The notes under the pieces were generated by a model. That model saw nothing but the letters and a program-made list of their open reading frames with translations, did not search any database and was not told the DNA's origin. The position numbers and the translations under genes were made by a program. From NCBI GenBank assembly GCA_035629025.1, contig DASPIU010000020.1, forward strand, positions 88,672 through 152,671: a stretch of 64,000 nt of DNA, in the 5' to 3' direction. The stretch comes from Stenotrophomonas_A sp035629025. GTDB lineage: Bacteria; Pseudomonadota; Gammaproteobacteria; Xanthomonadales; Xanthomonadaceae. Shown one piece after another: positions 8,082 to 16,948 of this stretch (position 1 is the stretch's first letter; the number at the start of each line of letters is the position of its first letter).

Positions 8082-9506
8082 ATGTCGTCGAACGTGCAAG
8101 CGATGTCGCGTACCCAGCTGACGGCCATGGTCGTCGGCGGCATGATCGGAGCGGGAATCTTCTCGCTGCCTCGAACCTTCGCCAATGCCACCGGCCCCTT
8201 CGGCGCGGTGATCGCCTGGCTGGTGGCCGGCACCGGCATGTACATGCTGGCGCGGGTGTTCCAGTTCCTGGCCGAGCGCAAGCCGCAGCTGGACGCAGGC
8301 GTGTTCGCCTATGCCAAGGAGGGGTTCGGCGACTACCCCGGCTTCCTCTCGGCCTTCGGCTACTGGATCGGCAGCTGCATCGGCAATGTGTCGTACTGGG
8401 TGTTGATCAAGTCCACGCTGGGTGCATTCTTCCCGATATTCGGCGATGGCAACACGGTCGTGGCCATTGCGGTGGCTTCGTTGGGCATCTGGTCGTTCCA
8501 CTTCATGATCCTGCGCGGCGTGCAGCAGGCCGCGGCGATCAACAAGATCGTGACCATCGCCAAGGTCATTCCGATCCTGGTGTTCCTGGTCATCGTCGCC
8601 TTTGCCTTCAAGATGGACCTGTTCCGCTTCAACTTCTATGGCGGCGACCTGACCAACGGGGTCTTCGAGCAGGTCAAGGCGACCATGCTGGTGACGGTGT
8701 TCGTGTTCCTCGGCATCGAAGGCGCGAGCGTCTACTCACGCTATGCGCGCGAGCGCCGCGATGTCGGCGTGGCGACCATCAGCGGCTTTCTGCTGGTCAC
8801 CACGCTGATGGTGCTGGTTACGCTGCTGCCCTATGCGATCCTGCCGCGCGCGGATATCGCCGGCTTGCGCCAGCCATCGATGGCCGCGGTACTGGAGGCC
8901 GTGGTCGGGCACTGGGGGGCGGTGTTCGTCAGTGTCGGCCTGATGATCTCGGTGCTGGGCGCGTATCTGGCCTGGTCGTTGATCTGCGCCGAAGTGCTGT
9001 CGGCGGCGGCACGCAGCGGCGACATGCCCAGGCTGTTCGCGCGCGAGAATGCCAACGGTGTGCCCTCGGCCGCGCTGTGGGCGACCAACATCGTCATCCA
9101 GCTGATCGTCATCACCACCTACTGGTCACGCGACGCATTCTCGCTGATGCTCAACCTGACCAGCGCGATGTCGCTGATCCCGTTCCTGCTGGTGGCCGCC
9201 TATGGCGTGCAGATCACCCGCCGCGGCGAGGGCTACGCTGCCGCGGGCGGCGACCGCAGTCGCGACCTGGTCCTGGCGGTACTGGCCACGATCTACACCG
9301 TGTTCCTGCTGTACGCCGGCGGGGTCAAGTTCATCGTGCTCTCGGCGGTGCTGTATGCGCCGGGCAGCCTGCTGTACTTCTGGGCCCGGCGCGAGCAGAA
9401 CGCACGCATCTTCAACAAGGCTTCCGACGCGGTGATACTGGGGCTGGCGGTGATCGGGCTGGTGGTCGGCATCTACTGGATCGCGACCGGCTACATCGAA
9501 ATCTGA
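8082..9506 (+). CDS. arcD: ArcD-type basic amino acid antiporter (copy 1)
   Basis: A 474-aa APC-superfamily permease with about 12 transmembrane helices. The first helix carries the substrate-backbone motif GGMIGAGIFSLP (residues 19-30), and TM6 carries FVFLGIEGASVYS, both typical of the arginine/ornithine exchanger branch. GGGAG lies just upstream of the ATG. A close paralogue follows after 49 bp in the same direction, and arginine deiminase is encoded at 15565. The likely role is import of arginine in exchange for ornithine or citrulline. Lysine or agmatine exchange by a relative is possible, as specificity cannot be read from the sequence. Confidence 0.85.
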   Translation: MSSNVQAMSRTQLTAMVVGGMIGAGIFSLPRTFANATGPFGAVIAWLVAGTGMYMLARVFQFLAERKPQLDAGVFAYAKEGFGDYPGFLSAFGYWIGSCIGNVSYWVLIKSTLGAFFPIFGDGNTVVAIAVASLGIWSFHFMILRGVQQAAAINKIVTIAKVIPILVFLVIVAFAFKMDLFRFNFYGGDLTNGVFEQVKATMLVTVFVFLGIEGASVYSRYARERRDVGVATISGFLLVTTLMVLVTLLPYAILPRADIAGLRQPSMAAVLEAVVGHWGAVFVSVGLMISVLGAYLAWSLICAEVLSAAARSGDMPRLFARENANGVPSAALWATNIVIQLIVITTYWSRDAFSLMLNLTSAMSLIPFLLVAAYGVQITRRGEGYAAAGGDRSRDLVLAVLATIYTVFLLYAGGVKFIVLSAVLYAPGSLLYFWARREQNARIFNKASDAVILGLAVIGLVVGIYWIATGYIEI

Positions 9507-9555
9507 GCCGCCGGCAACCAGCCGCGGCGACACGCAAGAGGGGAAGCCCGGGCCG

Positions 9556-10989
9556 ATGAGCTCGCTTGCACCGAACCGGCAGCTGTCGCTGTTCGAGCTG
9601 ACCGCGCTGGTGATCGGCTCGATGATCGGTTCGGGCATCTTCGCGCTGCCGGCCGCCTTCGGCCGCACCAGCGGCGTGTATGGCGCGCTGGTGGCCTGGC
9701 TGATCGCCGGCACCGGCATGCTGTGCCTGGCCTTGGTGTTCCAGTCGCTGTCGCAGCGCAAGCCGGCGCTGGACGCCGGCATCTATGCCTATGCCCAGGC
9801 CGGCTTTGGCGACTATGCCGGCGTGCTGTCGGCAATGGGTTACTGGATCGGCTGCTGCCTGGCCGACGTCGCCTGCCTGATCCTGATCAAGGCCACACTC
9901 GGCCAGTTCTTTCCGGCGTTTGGCGATGGCGCCACGGCTACCGCGATTGTCTCGGCGTCGCTGTTGCTGTGGGGCTTCCACTTCCTGATCCTGCGCGGGA
10001 TCAAGCAGGCGGCGCTGCTCAACACCATTGCCACCGTCGCCAAGCTGGTGCCGATCGCGGTGTTCCTGTTCGTGGTCGCAATGGGCGCGCAGCGCGATGT
10101 CTTCACCTGGAACGGTTGGGGCGGTGAGCCGCCCGGTGCCGGCACGCTCTGGACCCAGGTGCGCGGCACGCTGCTGGTCACGGTGTTCGTGTTTGTCGGC
10201 ATCGAGGGCGCCAGCGTCTATTCGCGCTTTGCGCGCCGTCGCAGTGACGTCGGCTGGGCCACGGTACTGGGCTTTCTCGGCGTGCTGTGCCTGCTGGTAC
10301 TGGTGACGGTGCTGTCGTACGGCATCCTGCTGCGGCCGGAGCTGGCCGCGCTGCGCAACCCGTCGATGGCGGGGGTAATGGAAGCGGTGGTCGGCCCATG
10401 GGGCAGGGTGTTTGTCAGCGTGGGCCTGCTGATCTCGGTGTTGGGCAACTATCTGTCGTGGTCGCTGCTGGCCGCCGAAGTGCTGCACTCGGCCGCGCTC
10501 AACGACGCCATGCCGCGCGCCCTGGCGCGGGAGAACGCCGCAGGCGTGCCGGCCGCGGCGCTGTGGCTGACCAATGCGGTGATCCAGCTGTTCCTGCTGG
10601 TCACCTGGTTTGCCGAGTACGCCTTCACCCTGGCCTTGAAGATGACCAGCGCGATGACCCTGGTGCCGTACCTGCTGGTGGCCGCTTATCAGCTCAAGCT
10701 CGCCGGAAGTGGCGAAACCTTCGAGCACGCCGCGGGCGCGCGCCGGCGCATGGGCGTGATCGCGATGATTGCCACGGTATACGCCGCGGCGATGCTGCTG
10801 GCCGGTGGCAGCCGCTATCTGCTGTTGTCGGCGCTGCTGTATGCCCCAGGTTCGCTGCTGTTTTTCGTGTCGCGCAAGGAGCGCGGCAGTGCGCCGCTGA
10901 ATCGTTATGAGTGGGCCGTCTGCCTCGCGCTGTGCGTGGCGGCGCTGGCGGCTCTGTGGGCCTTGATCAGCGGAAGGGTGCGGATATGA
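9556..10989 (+). CDS. arcD: ArcD-type basic amino acid antiporter (copy 2)
   Basis: A 477-aa APC permease, clearly a tandem paralogue of the gene before it: GSMIGSGIFALP in TM1 and FVFVGIEGASVYS in TM6, with the same length and helix order. GAGGGGAAG upstream serves as ribosome site. Its stop overlaps the start of the alpha/beta-hydrolase gene by 4 bp (ATGA), so those two are coupled. In lactic acid bacteria, tandem ArcD proteins differ in exchanging ornithine or alanine for arginine; divergence of specificity after duplication is a reasonable inference here. Confidence 0.85.
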   Translation: MSSLAPNRQLSLFELTALVIGSMIGSGIFALPAAFGRTSGVYGALVAWLIAGTGMLCLALVFQSLSQRKPALDAGIYAYAQAGFGDYAGVLSAMGYWIGCCLADVACLILIKATLGQFFPAFGDGATATAIVSASLLLWGFHFLILRGIKQAALLNTIATVAKLVPIAVFLFVVAMGAQRDVFTWNGWGGEPPGAGTLWTQVRGTLLVTVFVFVGIEGASVYSRFARRRSDVGWATVLGFLGVLCLLVLVTVLSYGILLRPELAALRNPSMAGVMEAVVGPWGRVFVSVGLLISVLGNYLSWSLLAAEVLHSAALNDAMPRALARENAAGVPAAALWLTNAVIQLFLLVTWFAEYAFTLALKMTSAMTLVPYLLVAAYQLKLAGSGETFEHAAGARRRMGVIAMIATVYAAAMLLAGGSRYLLLSALLYAPGSLLFFVSRKERGSAPLNRYEWAVCLALCVAALAALWALISGRVRI

Positions 10990-12722
10990 CCGAGCCGGCG
11001 ATTGCCGACACAGTGACGCCCCGGAACAGGCTGCGGCGGCTGGCGCGGGATGCGCGCCTGCGTCTCGGCCGCCGTCCCGGCATCGCCGGCATGTTGTTCG
11101 GCACGCTGTTCTTCATCTGCTCGCTGTCGCCGGGGCTGATACCGCGCGGCTCGGTTGCCCAGGGCCTCCTGTCGGGGTTCTGCCTGGCGGTGGGCTACGC
11201 CCTCGGCGCGTTGCTGCAATGGCTGTGGACCTATCTGCAGCTGCCGCAGCTGTTGCGCCATCCGCGCCTGCGGCATTGGCCCACTGTGCTGCTGGCGCTG
11301 TGCGGCGTGGGCTGGATCGCCACCGTGTGGCTGGCCCGCAGCTGGCAGAACAGCGTGCGCGCGGTGATGCAGATGCCGCCCATCGACGAAGCCTACTCGC
11401 TGCGGCTGCTGCTGGTGGCGGTGCTGACGATGCTGGGCCTGCTGTTGCTGGGCCGCCTGTTCGCCTGGGTCGCGGCGCTGGTGGACCGGCGCGCGCAGCG
11501 CGTGCTGCCGCCGCGGGTTGCCAATGTGATCGGCGTGGTCGCCGCGGTGGTGCTGTTCGCCCTGGTCGCCAATGGGGTGATCCTGCGCGCGGCCCTGCAT
11601 GGCATCGATGCCTCGTTTCGCCAGGCCGATACGCTGACCCCGCCGGATCGCGAGCAGCCCACCGCGCGCGGCCGCACCGGCGGGCCCGGCTCATTGGTGG
11701 ACTGGCAGCACCTGGGCCGGATGGGTCGCGACTTCGTTTCCGGTGGACCCACCGCGGCCGACATCGCCGCGCACGGCGGCCCGGCGATGCTGCCGGTGCG
11801 CGTCTATGTCGGCCTGCCGGCGGCGCCCGATGCCGCGGCGCGCGCACGCCTGGCCCTGCGCGAGCTGCAGCAGCAAGGCGGGTTCTCGCGCTCGATGCTG
11901 GTCATCATCACCCCGACTGGCACCGGTTGGGTCGATCCGGCTGCCATCGACAGCCTCGAATACCTGCAGCGCGGCGATGTAGCCAGCGTCGCCGTGCAGT
12001 ACTCCTACCTCTCCAGCCCGCTGTCGTTGATGATCGAGCCGGGCTACGGCGAGGAAAGCGCACGCGCCCTGTTCCAGGAAGTCTATGGCTACTGGCGCAG
12101 CCTGCCGAAGGCGCAGCGGCCGCGCCTGTACGTGCATGGGCTGAGCCTGGGCGCAATGAATTCCGAACGCTCGATGGACCTGTTCGAGCTGCTCGGCGAC
12201 CCGATCGACGGCGCGCTATGGAGCGGGCCGCCGTTCGAGGCGCGGCAATGGCGCAGCTTCACCGCCGGGCGCAATCCGGGTTCGCCGCAATGGCTGCCGA
12301 CCTTCCGCGACGGCCGCTTCGTGCGTTTCATGAACCAGCACGGCACACCGGTGCCGGCGGCCACGCCCTGGGGCCCGACGCGGGTGGTGTACCTGCAATA
12401 CGCCAGCGACGCGATCACCTTCTTCGACCCGCATGACGCCTGGCGCAGCCCGGACTGGATGGCACCACCGCGCGCCTTCGATGTATCGCCCGACCTGCGC
12501 TGGTACCCGCTGGTGAGCATGTTCCAGCTGGCCATGGACATGCTGCTGGCCGACAGCGCGCCGATGGGCTACGGCCACGTGTTCGCGCCTTCGCATTACA
12601 TCGATGCCTGGCTGCTGGTGACCGGCGCGCGCGACTGGTCGCCGGCGCAGCTGCAACAGCTGCGCGAACAACTGGACGCGCGGCGGCGCGCGCAGATCGA
12701 GGCGTCGCGGCGCGTGGACTGA
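10986..12722 (+). CDS. Membrane-anchored alpha/beta-hydrolase (Abhydrolase_9 family)
   Basis: A 578-aa protein. Residues about 32-200 hold several transmembrane helices, with ICSLSPGLIPR (44-54) typical of the N-terminal domain of this family. The C-terminal half is an alpha/beta-hydrolase with nucleophile elbow HGLSLGAM (Ser387). The family is found in actinobacteria and proteobacteria and its substrate is unknown. Start chosen at 10986 because it overlaps the arcD stop as ATGA and lies on the membrane-domain side of a longer open frame. The coupling to an amino acid antiporter is odd and might reflect esterified or lipidated substrates, but nothing proves it. Confidence 0.85.
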   Translation: MTEPAIADTVTPRNRLRRLARDARLRLGRRPGIAGMLFGTLFFICSLSPGLIPRGSVAQGLLSGFCLAVGYALGALLQWLWTYLQLPQLLRHPRLRHWPTVLLALCGVGWIATVWLARSWQNSVRAVMQMPPIDEAYSLRLLLVAVLTMLGLLLLGRLFAWVAALVDRRAQRVLPPRVANVIGVVAAVVLFALVANGVILRAALHGIDASFRQADTLTPPDREQPTARGRTGGPGSLVDWQHLGRMGRDFVSGGPTAADIAAHGGPAMLPVRVYVGLPAAPDAAARARLALRELQQQGGFSRSMLVIITPTGTGWVDPAAIDSLEYLQRGDVASVAVQYSYLSSPLSLMIEPGYGEESARALFQEVYGYWRSLPKAQRPRLYVHGLSLGAMNSERSMDLFELLGDPIDGALWSGPPFEARQWRSFTAGRNPGSPQWLPTFRDGRFVRFMNQHGTPVPAATPWGPTRVVYLQYASDAITFFDPHDAWRSPDWMAPPRAFDVSPDLRWYPLVSMFQLAMDMLLADSAPMGYGHVFAPSHYIDAWLLVTGARDWSPAQLQQLREQLDARRRAQIEASRRVD

Positions 12723-12737
12723 GGGAGGGCCACCGGC

Positions 12738-13409
12738 TCAGCGCGCGGCGGGCAATGCCTGCAATGTCTGCGCGGCGATCGCATCCAGCCGCGCCTGGCG
12801 ACCATCGCTGCGGCGCACGGTGCCGCGGTTGGTCGCGCTCCACAGCACCTGTGCCGACTTCGGATCAACCGCTTCCACCTGCAGTGCGCCTTCGACGTAG
12901 CTCACCCGGCGCATGTCCAGCACCAGCGAACCATCGTTGCCCGGTACCACCAGCTGCGAGCAGCCGCTGCTGGTGCACTGGATCGCGTTCATGCGCGTGG
13001 CGCCACTGCCCGCCGCCTCCGTGGCCGGCACCATGCGTTCGGAATCGCGCACGCCGACCCGGTAGGCGGCCACCCAGTCGGCATCGGCAACCTGCTCCAC
13101 GCGCTGGTACCCGCGTGCGGCCAGCGCGGCGTCCAGCGCGGTGCGCAGGCGCTGACGGAAGGCCGGATCGAGGACGCGTGGATCGGCCTGCTCGGTGTAT
13201 TCGTGCGGCATCGGCACCCAGGCATAGCGCGGGCCGGGCAACTGACTGGCCGGCACCGTGACCCGCACGCTGGCCTCCGGCGTGGCGGCGGCGCCGCGCT
13301 CGGCACTGCTGGCACAGGCGCCAAGTCCCAGTGCGGTGGACGCGCAGGCCAGCGCGAGGACGGTGACACGCAGGATGCTGCGGCGACGATGAGCGGTGGT
13401 TTGGCGCAT
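12738..13409 (-). CDS. DUF4136-like lipoprotein
   Basis: A 223-aa protein with a lipoprotein signal (LGLGAC, Cys32) and a periplasmic domain with the DUF4136 pattern: YAW near the start, a YQRV strand around residue 95, and LVLDMRRV followed by LWSATNRGTVRR near the C-terminus. Function is unknown; such proteins are envelope lipoproteins. The start at 13409 is preferred over a longer one at 13469 because it gives a normal Arg-rich lipoprotein signal and is preceded by GGAGAACG. It converges on the alpha/beta-hydrolase gene with only 15 bp between them. Confidence 0.75.
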   Translation of the reverse strand: MRQTTAHRRRSILRVTVLALACASTALGLGACASSAERGAAATPEASVRVTVPASQLPGPRYAWVPMPHEYTEQADPRVLDPAFRQRLRTALDAALAARGYQRVEQVADADWVAAYRVGVRDSERMVPATEAAGSGATRMNAIQCTSSGCSQLVVPGNDGSLVLDMRRVSYVEGALQVEAVDPKSAQVLWSATNRGTVRRSDGRQARLDAIAAQTLQALPAAR

Positions 13410-13476
13410 TGCGGACGTTCTCCGTTCGACAGGCGATGAGGGCAGGGTGGGGCGGCGCGATGGAAGCACGGCGGGG

Positions 13477-14019
13477 TCACGGCTCCGGACGAACCGGCGG
13501 CAGCGGCGTACGCGCGGCGATGCGGTCGGATATCGCCAGCACCAGCGCCGAGAGCATCAGCGCGCCGTGGATGGCGGTCATCCAGGCCAGCGTGCCGCGC
13601 TCGGGGGTCGCGCCTTCTTCCAGCTTCATGAAGATGCGCAGCAGGGCGATGGCCGAGATCGCGGTGATCGATCCCATCAGCTTCATCTTCATGCCGCTGA
13701 AATCCACCGTGCCCATCCAGGCCGGGCGCCGCTCCCCGCCGGATTCGATGCGCGCGACGAAGTTTTCGTAGCCGGCCAGGGTCACGATCAGCAGCAGGTT
13801 GGCCACCAGCGACAGATCGATCAGGGCCAGCGCCATCAGGATCGCCGTGGTCGGAGTGAAGTCGAGCAGATGTGCGAGGCTCCACACCAGTTCGCGCACG
13901 AACACGAACAGCAGGATCAGCAAAGCCAGTGCCAGGCCGAAGTAGAACGGCGCCATCAGCCAGCGCGCATCGAACAGGCTGCGCGACAGCACCCGCTGCA
14001 GCAGCCGGCCACCGTTCAC
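13477..14019 (-). CDS. YqhA/UPF0114 family inner-membrane protein
   Basis: A 180-aa protein with three or four transmembrane helices. It has the hallmarks of UPF0114: an amphipathic start (LLQRVLSRSLFDARWLMAP), then a long hydrophobic helix, and ENFVARIE before the polar GMKMKLMGSI segment. Function is unknown in all members. I chose a GTG start at 14019 because it aligns with the usual N-terminus; the open frame continues upstream to 14289 without homology. It is the middle of four same-strand envelope genes. Confidence 0.8.
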   Translation of the reverse strand: MNGGRLLQRVLSRSLFDARWLMAPFYFGLALALLILLFVFVRELVWSLAHLLDFTPTTAILMALALIDLSLVANLLLIVTLAGYENFVARIESGGERRPAWMGTVDFSGMKMKLMGSITAISAIALLRIFMKLEEGATPERGTLAWMTAIHGALMLSALVLAISDRIAARTPLPPVRPEP

Positions 14020-14089
14020 CGCGCGCTCCGCGGCGACCCCGGCGCGATGCCGGGGCCGTCGGCGCATGACCGGGGCCGGTGCATGCCGC

Positions 14090-14602
14090 TCAAGGCGAAG
14101 TGCCGTCCGCGGGCATGTCGCCTTCCGGCTCGGGCTCGACGCCGGCCGGGCGGTCGCTGAATTGCGCCTCGCGCATTTCGCGCTGCTCGTCGCGCAGGCT
14201 GCTGCCGTCCAGCGGGCGGATACGGCTGATGCGGCAGCCCGGCGCCACCGGCGACACGCCGCTCGGGCTGCGCACGATGACGCTGTCAAAGCGCGCGTTG
14301 ACGGTCCCGAAGGAGTTGGTGATGGTGATCGACGGCGCGGTCAGCAGACCCGAACAGCGCGTGCGGAACTCGAGCAGGTGACCGCGGCTGGGGCTGCTCC
14401 ATACCGCCAGCACCTGGTCGCTCAGCGGCGTCCAGTCGGTGCGACGAACGACGCGGTTGAGCTGGAACGAGGGCACCGGCGCGCCGGCATGGCGCTGGTA
14501 CAGCTGCAGGCGCTCGGCATTGCTCATCGAAGGAGGGGAACTGGCACAACCGGCCAGCGCGGCGAAGGCGGCCACGGCCGCCAGGCACAGGATCGAACGC
14601 AT
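14090..14602 (-). CDS. DUF6491 family lipoprotein
   Basis: A 170-aa protein with lipobox LAGC (Cys19). The body (VPSFQLNRVVRRTDWTPL, then a region ending in RFDSVIVRS) fits the small DUF6491 envelope family common in Xanthomonadales; a Cys pair around residues 83 and 122 could form a disulfide. The C-terminal 40 residues are charged and probably disordered. No function is known. It lies between the YqhA gene and the SlyB-like gene on the same strand. Confidence 0.7.
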   Translation of the reverse strand: MRSILCLAAVAAFAALAGCASSPPSMSNAERLQLYQRHAGAPVPSFQLNRVVRRTDWTPLSDQVLAVWSSPSRGHLLEFRTRCSGLLTAPSITITNSFGTVNARFDSVIVRSPSGVSPVAPGCRISRIRPLDGSSLRDEQREMREAQFSDRPAGVEPEPEGDMPADGTSP

Positions 14603-14697
14603 GGTGCTTCTCCGTCAGCATGGACGCGCTCGCCGCCGCGGTTCGTTGCGGCGGCGGACCGCAACGAACTGCATGCTCGGCGGGATGTCAGGGAAAC

Positions 14698-15159
14698 TCA
14701 GCGAGTGATGCGGGTGGTCACGCCATCGCTGGCGACCTGGACGCGATCACCCACGCGGTAGTCGGCGGGGTTGCCATCCTGCGTCACCGCGATCGTGCGC
14801 CCGGACTCCAGCCGCACGGTGATCTCCACGCCCGCGCGTGCCGATCGCGACATCGCGTTGCCCGCCGCGCCGCCAGCCACCGCGCCGGCGACCGCGCCCG
14901 CGGCATTGGCACGGCTGCTGCCGCCTATCGTGCTGCCGGCAATGCCGCCCAGTACCGCGCCGGTACCGGTGGCCACGCCACGCGAGTCGTTCTGGATCGT
15001 CACCGCGCGCACGTTCTGGATCACGCCCCATTCCACGCTCTGCGCCCGGCCCACTTCTGAACGGTTGAACGTGCTGGGGGTGCTATGGGTGGCGCAGCCC
15101 GCCAGGGTCATCGCCGCCACGAAAAGGACGCCCGCGCCTGCAAGGGATTTGGTGCTCAT
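14698..15159 (-). CDS. SlyB-like outer-membrane lipoprotein with glycine-zipper
   Basis: A 153-aa lipoprotein (lipobox LAGC, Cys22). A glycine-zipper 2TM segment (GAVLGGIAGSTIGG and AGAVAGAVAGGAAGN, about residues 67-100) is followed by a small beta-domain (ITVRLESGRTIAVTQ). This is the SlyB/Pcp pattern; such proteins sit in the outer membrane and stabilise it. Start at 15159 rather than 15171, because GGAGAG is correctly spaced for it. It heads the minus-strand envelope gene run. Confidence 0.8.
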   Translation of the reverse strand: MSTKSLAGAGVLFVAAMTLAGCATHSTPSTFNRSEVGRAQSVEWGVIQNVRAVTIQNDSRGVATGTGAVLGGIAGSTIGGSSRANAAGAVAGAVAGGAAGNAMSRSARAGVEITVRLESGRTIAVTQDGNPADYRVGDRVQVASDGVTTRITR

Positions 15160-15564
15160 CAGACTCTCCATATCTCAAAGTGATGGAAATCGATCCGACC
15201 CCGGGGCGGCCGGCTCCCCCTGACACGCCGAGCGTCCGCAGCCCGCAATAACGCCTTTGCGTGTCAAGCCAGCGTGAATCCCCAATCAGCACGCCAACCC
15301 GCTCAGCAATGCACGAAAGTCAATAAAAATTCACGCGTCCGCGACACGGACGCGCATTTACTCCCCGCTCATCATCTTCGCGTTGCGTACACGGGGGCAT
15401 CGACGCAACTCTGCCGCTGTCGCCGCGATGCGCGCCGCATCGCTTCACCAGACGTACCAGCTATTCAGCCGGCCACCGTCCCAGAGCCTCGCCGCGCGGC
15501 CATCCGCGCCGCCGCCCTTCGTACCGCCGGCGCCATCCGCAGTTTCCCAGCAAGGAGAGCGGCA
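15160..15564. other. Intergenic region between slyB-like gene and arcA
   Basis: About 400 bp separate these divergent genes and should hold both promoters. An A/T-rich patch lies at about 15315-15333. I looked for a TTGAT-N4-ATCAA Anr/FNR box, expected if arginine deiminase were oxygen-controlled, and did not find one. The plus-strand frame stays open through most of the region, but it has no recognisable homology and I do not call a gene. Confidence 0.5.
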
Positions 15565-16815
15565 ATGTCGAGCGCAACCCCGTACGGCGTGCATTCCGAA
15601 GTCGGCATTCTCAGGAAGGTCATGGTCTGTTCCCCTGGCGCGGCGCACGCGCGCCTGACCCCGCGCAACAAGGACGACCTGCTGTTCGACGACGTCCTCT
15701 GGGTGGACAACGCCAAGCGCGACCACTTCGACTTCATGGCCAAGATGCGCAACCACGGCGTGGAAGTGCTGGAAATGCACAACCTGCTGGCCGAAACCAT
15801 GGCCTTGCCCGAGGCGCGCACCTGGGTGCTGGACCACCAGATCAACGCCAACGAGGTCGGCCTGGAGTTCATGGCCGATGTGCGTGCCTACCTCGACAGC
15901 CTGAACCCGCGTGAGCTGGCCGAAACTCTCATTGGCGGCCTGAGCGTGCTCGACCTGCCCGACGATTTCGCCAGCCCGACCTTGCGCGCGGTGCGCGAGG
16001 CGCCCGACGTGGTCGGCTACCTGCTGCCGCCGCTTCCCAACACCCTGTACACGCGCGACACCACCTGCTGGATCTATCAGGGGGTGACGCTCAATCCGCT
16101 GTACTGGCCGGCGCGGCACGAGGAGACCATCCTCACCACGGCGATCTACCGTTTCCATCCGGACTTTGCCAACGCCGGCTTCCCGGTCTGGTACGGCGAC
16201 CCGACGGTGGACCACGGCAACGCCACCCTGGAAGGCGGCGACGTGATGCCGCCGGGCAACGGCGTGGTCCTGGTGGGGATGAGCGAGCGCACCTCGCGCA
16301 CCGCCATCGGGCAGCTGGCGCAGTCGCTGTTCAAGAACAATGCCGCCCAGCGCGTGGTGGTCGCCTCGATGCCAAAGCTGCGCGCGGCCATGCACCTGGA
16401 CACCGTGTTCACCTTTGCCGACCGCGACGTGGTCACCGTGTACGCGGGCATCGTCGACCAGATCAAGACCTTCTCGCTGTACCCCAGCGACAAGGCGCCG
16501 GGGTTCGAGATCGTGCCCGACAAGGGCCATTTCACCGACGTGGTGGCGCAGGCCCTGGGCCTGAAGAAGCTGCGCATCGTCGAGTCCGGCGGTGGCCACT
16601 ACGCGGCCGAGCGCTCGCAGTGGGACAGCGGCAACAACCTGGTGGCGCTGGCGCCGGGCGTGGTCGTGGCCTACGACCGCAACACCACCACCAACACCGC
16701 GCTGCGCAAGGAAGGCATCGAGGTGGTCACGATTGTCGGCGCCGAACTTGGTCGGGGCCGCGGCGGTGGCCATTGCATGACCTGCCCGCTGTTGCGCGAC
16801 CCGGTCGATTTCTAA
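15565..16815 (+). CDS. arcA: Arginine deiminase
   Basis: A 416-aa cytosolic enzyme converting L-arginine to citrulline and ammonia. Guanidino-group-modifying fold with the expected motifs: GVHSEVGILRKVMVCSPG at the start, LPNTLYTRDT, HLDTVF (catalytic His) and GGGHCMTCP with catalytic Cys404. Length matches the family (about 410-420). AAGGAGAG sits 5 bp before the ATG at 15565; a longer frame upstream lacks homology. Ornithine carbamoyltransferase and carbamate kinase are not adjacent, so ATP-yielding arginine catabolism would need genes elsewhere. Two arcD genes lie 4.6 kb upstream on the same strand, separated by oppositely oriented envelope genes. Confidence 0.96.
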   Translation: MSSATPYGVHSEVGILRKVMVCSPGAAHARLTPRNKDDLLFDDVLWVDNAKRDHFDFMAKMRNHGVEVLEMHNLLAETMALPEARTWVLDHQINANEVGLEFMADVRAYLDSLNPRELAETLIGGLSVLDLPDDFASPTLRAVREAPDVVGYLLPPLPNTLYTRDTTCWIYQGVTLNPLYWPARHEETILTTAIYRFHPDFANAGFPVWYGDPTVDHGNATLEGGDVMPPGNGVVLVGMSERTSRTAIGQLAQSLFKNNAAQRVVVASMPKLRAAMHLDTVFTFADRDVVTVYAGIVDQIKTFSLYPSDKAPGFEIVPDKGHFTDVVAQALGLKKLRIVESGGGHYAAERSQWDSGNNLVALAPGVVVAYDRNTTTNTALRKEGIEVVTIVGAELGRGRGGGHCMTCPLLRDPVDF

Positions 16816-16843
16816 GGGCGGGCTGCGCGGGCACAGGGGCTTG

Positions 16844-16871
16844 GCGCAGGTCCGCTCAAGCGGGCCTGCGC
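16844..16871 (+). terminator. Hairpin after arcA
   Basis: GCGCAGG-T-CCGC pairs with GCGG-G-CCTGCGC around a TCAA loop, 29 bp past the arcA stop. There is no U-tract, so it is terminator-like rather than a certain intrinsic terminator. Confidence 0.4.
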
Positions 16872-16948
16872 GGATTGCCGCCGCAGGACGGGCGGCAGGT
16901 GCGGCGAACACCGCCGCGTCGGGGACAGGAGCAGCCGGAGGCGAGCGG

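Noticed and set aside
5072..8281. A 1069-codon minus-strand frame running through the GH30 gene into the antiporter region
   Set aside because: Only the part from 6517 to 5072 has homology and a signal peptide; the rest is low-complexity antisense of the antiporter and ArcD genes.
15160..15564. Anr/FNR control of arcA
   Set aside because: No TTGAT-N4-ATCAA-like box was found in the intergenic region.
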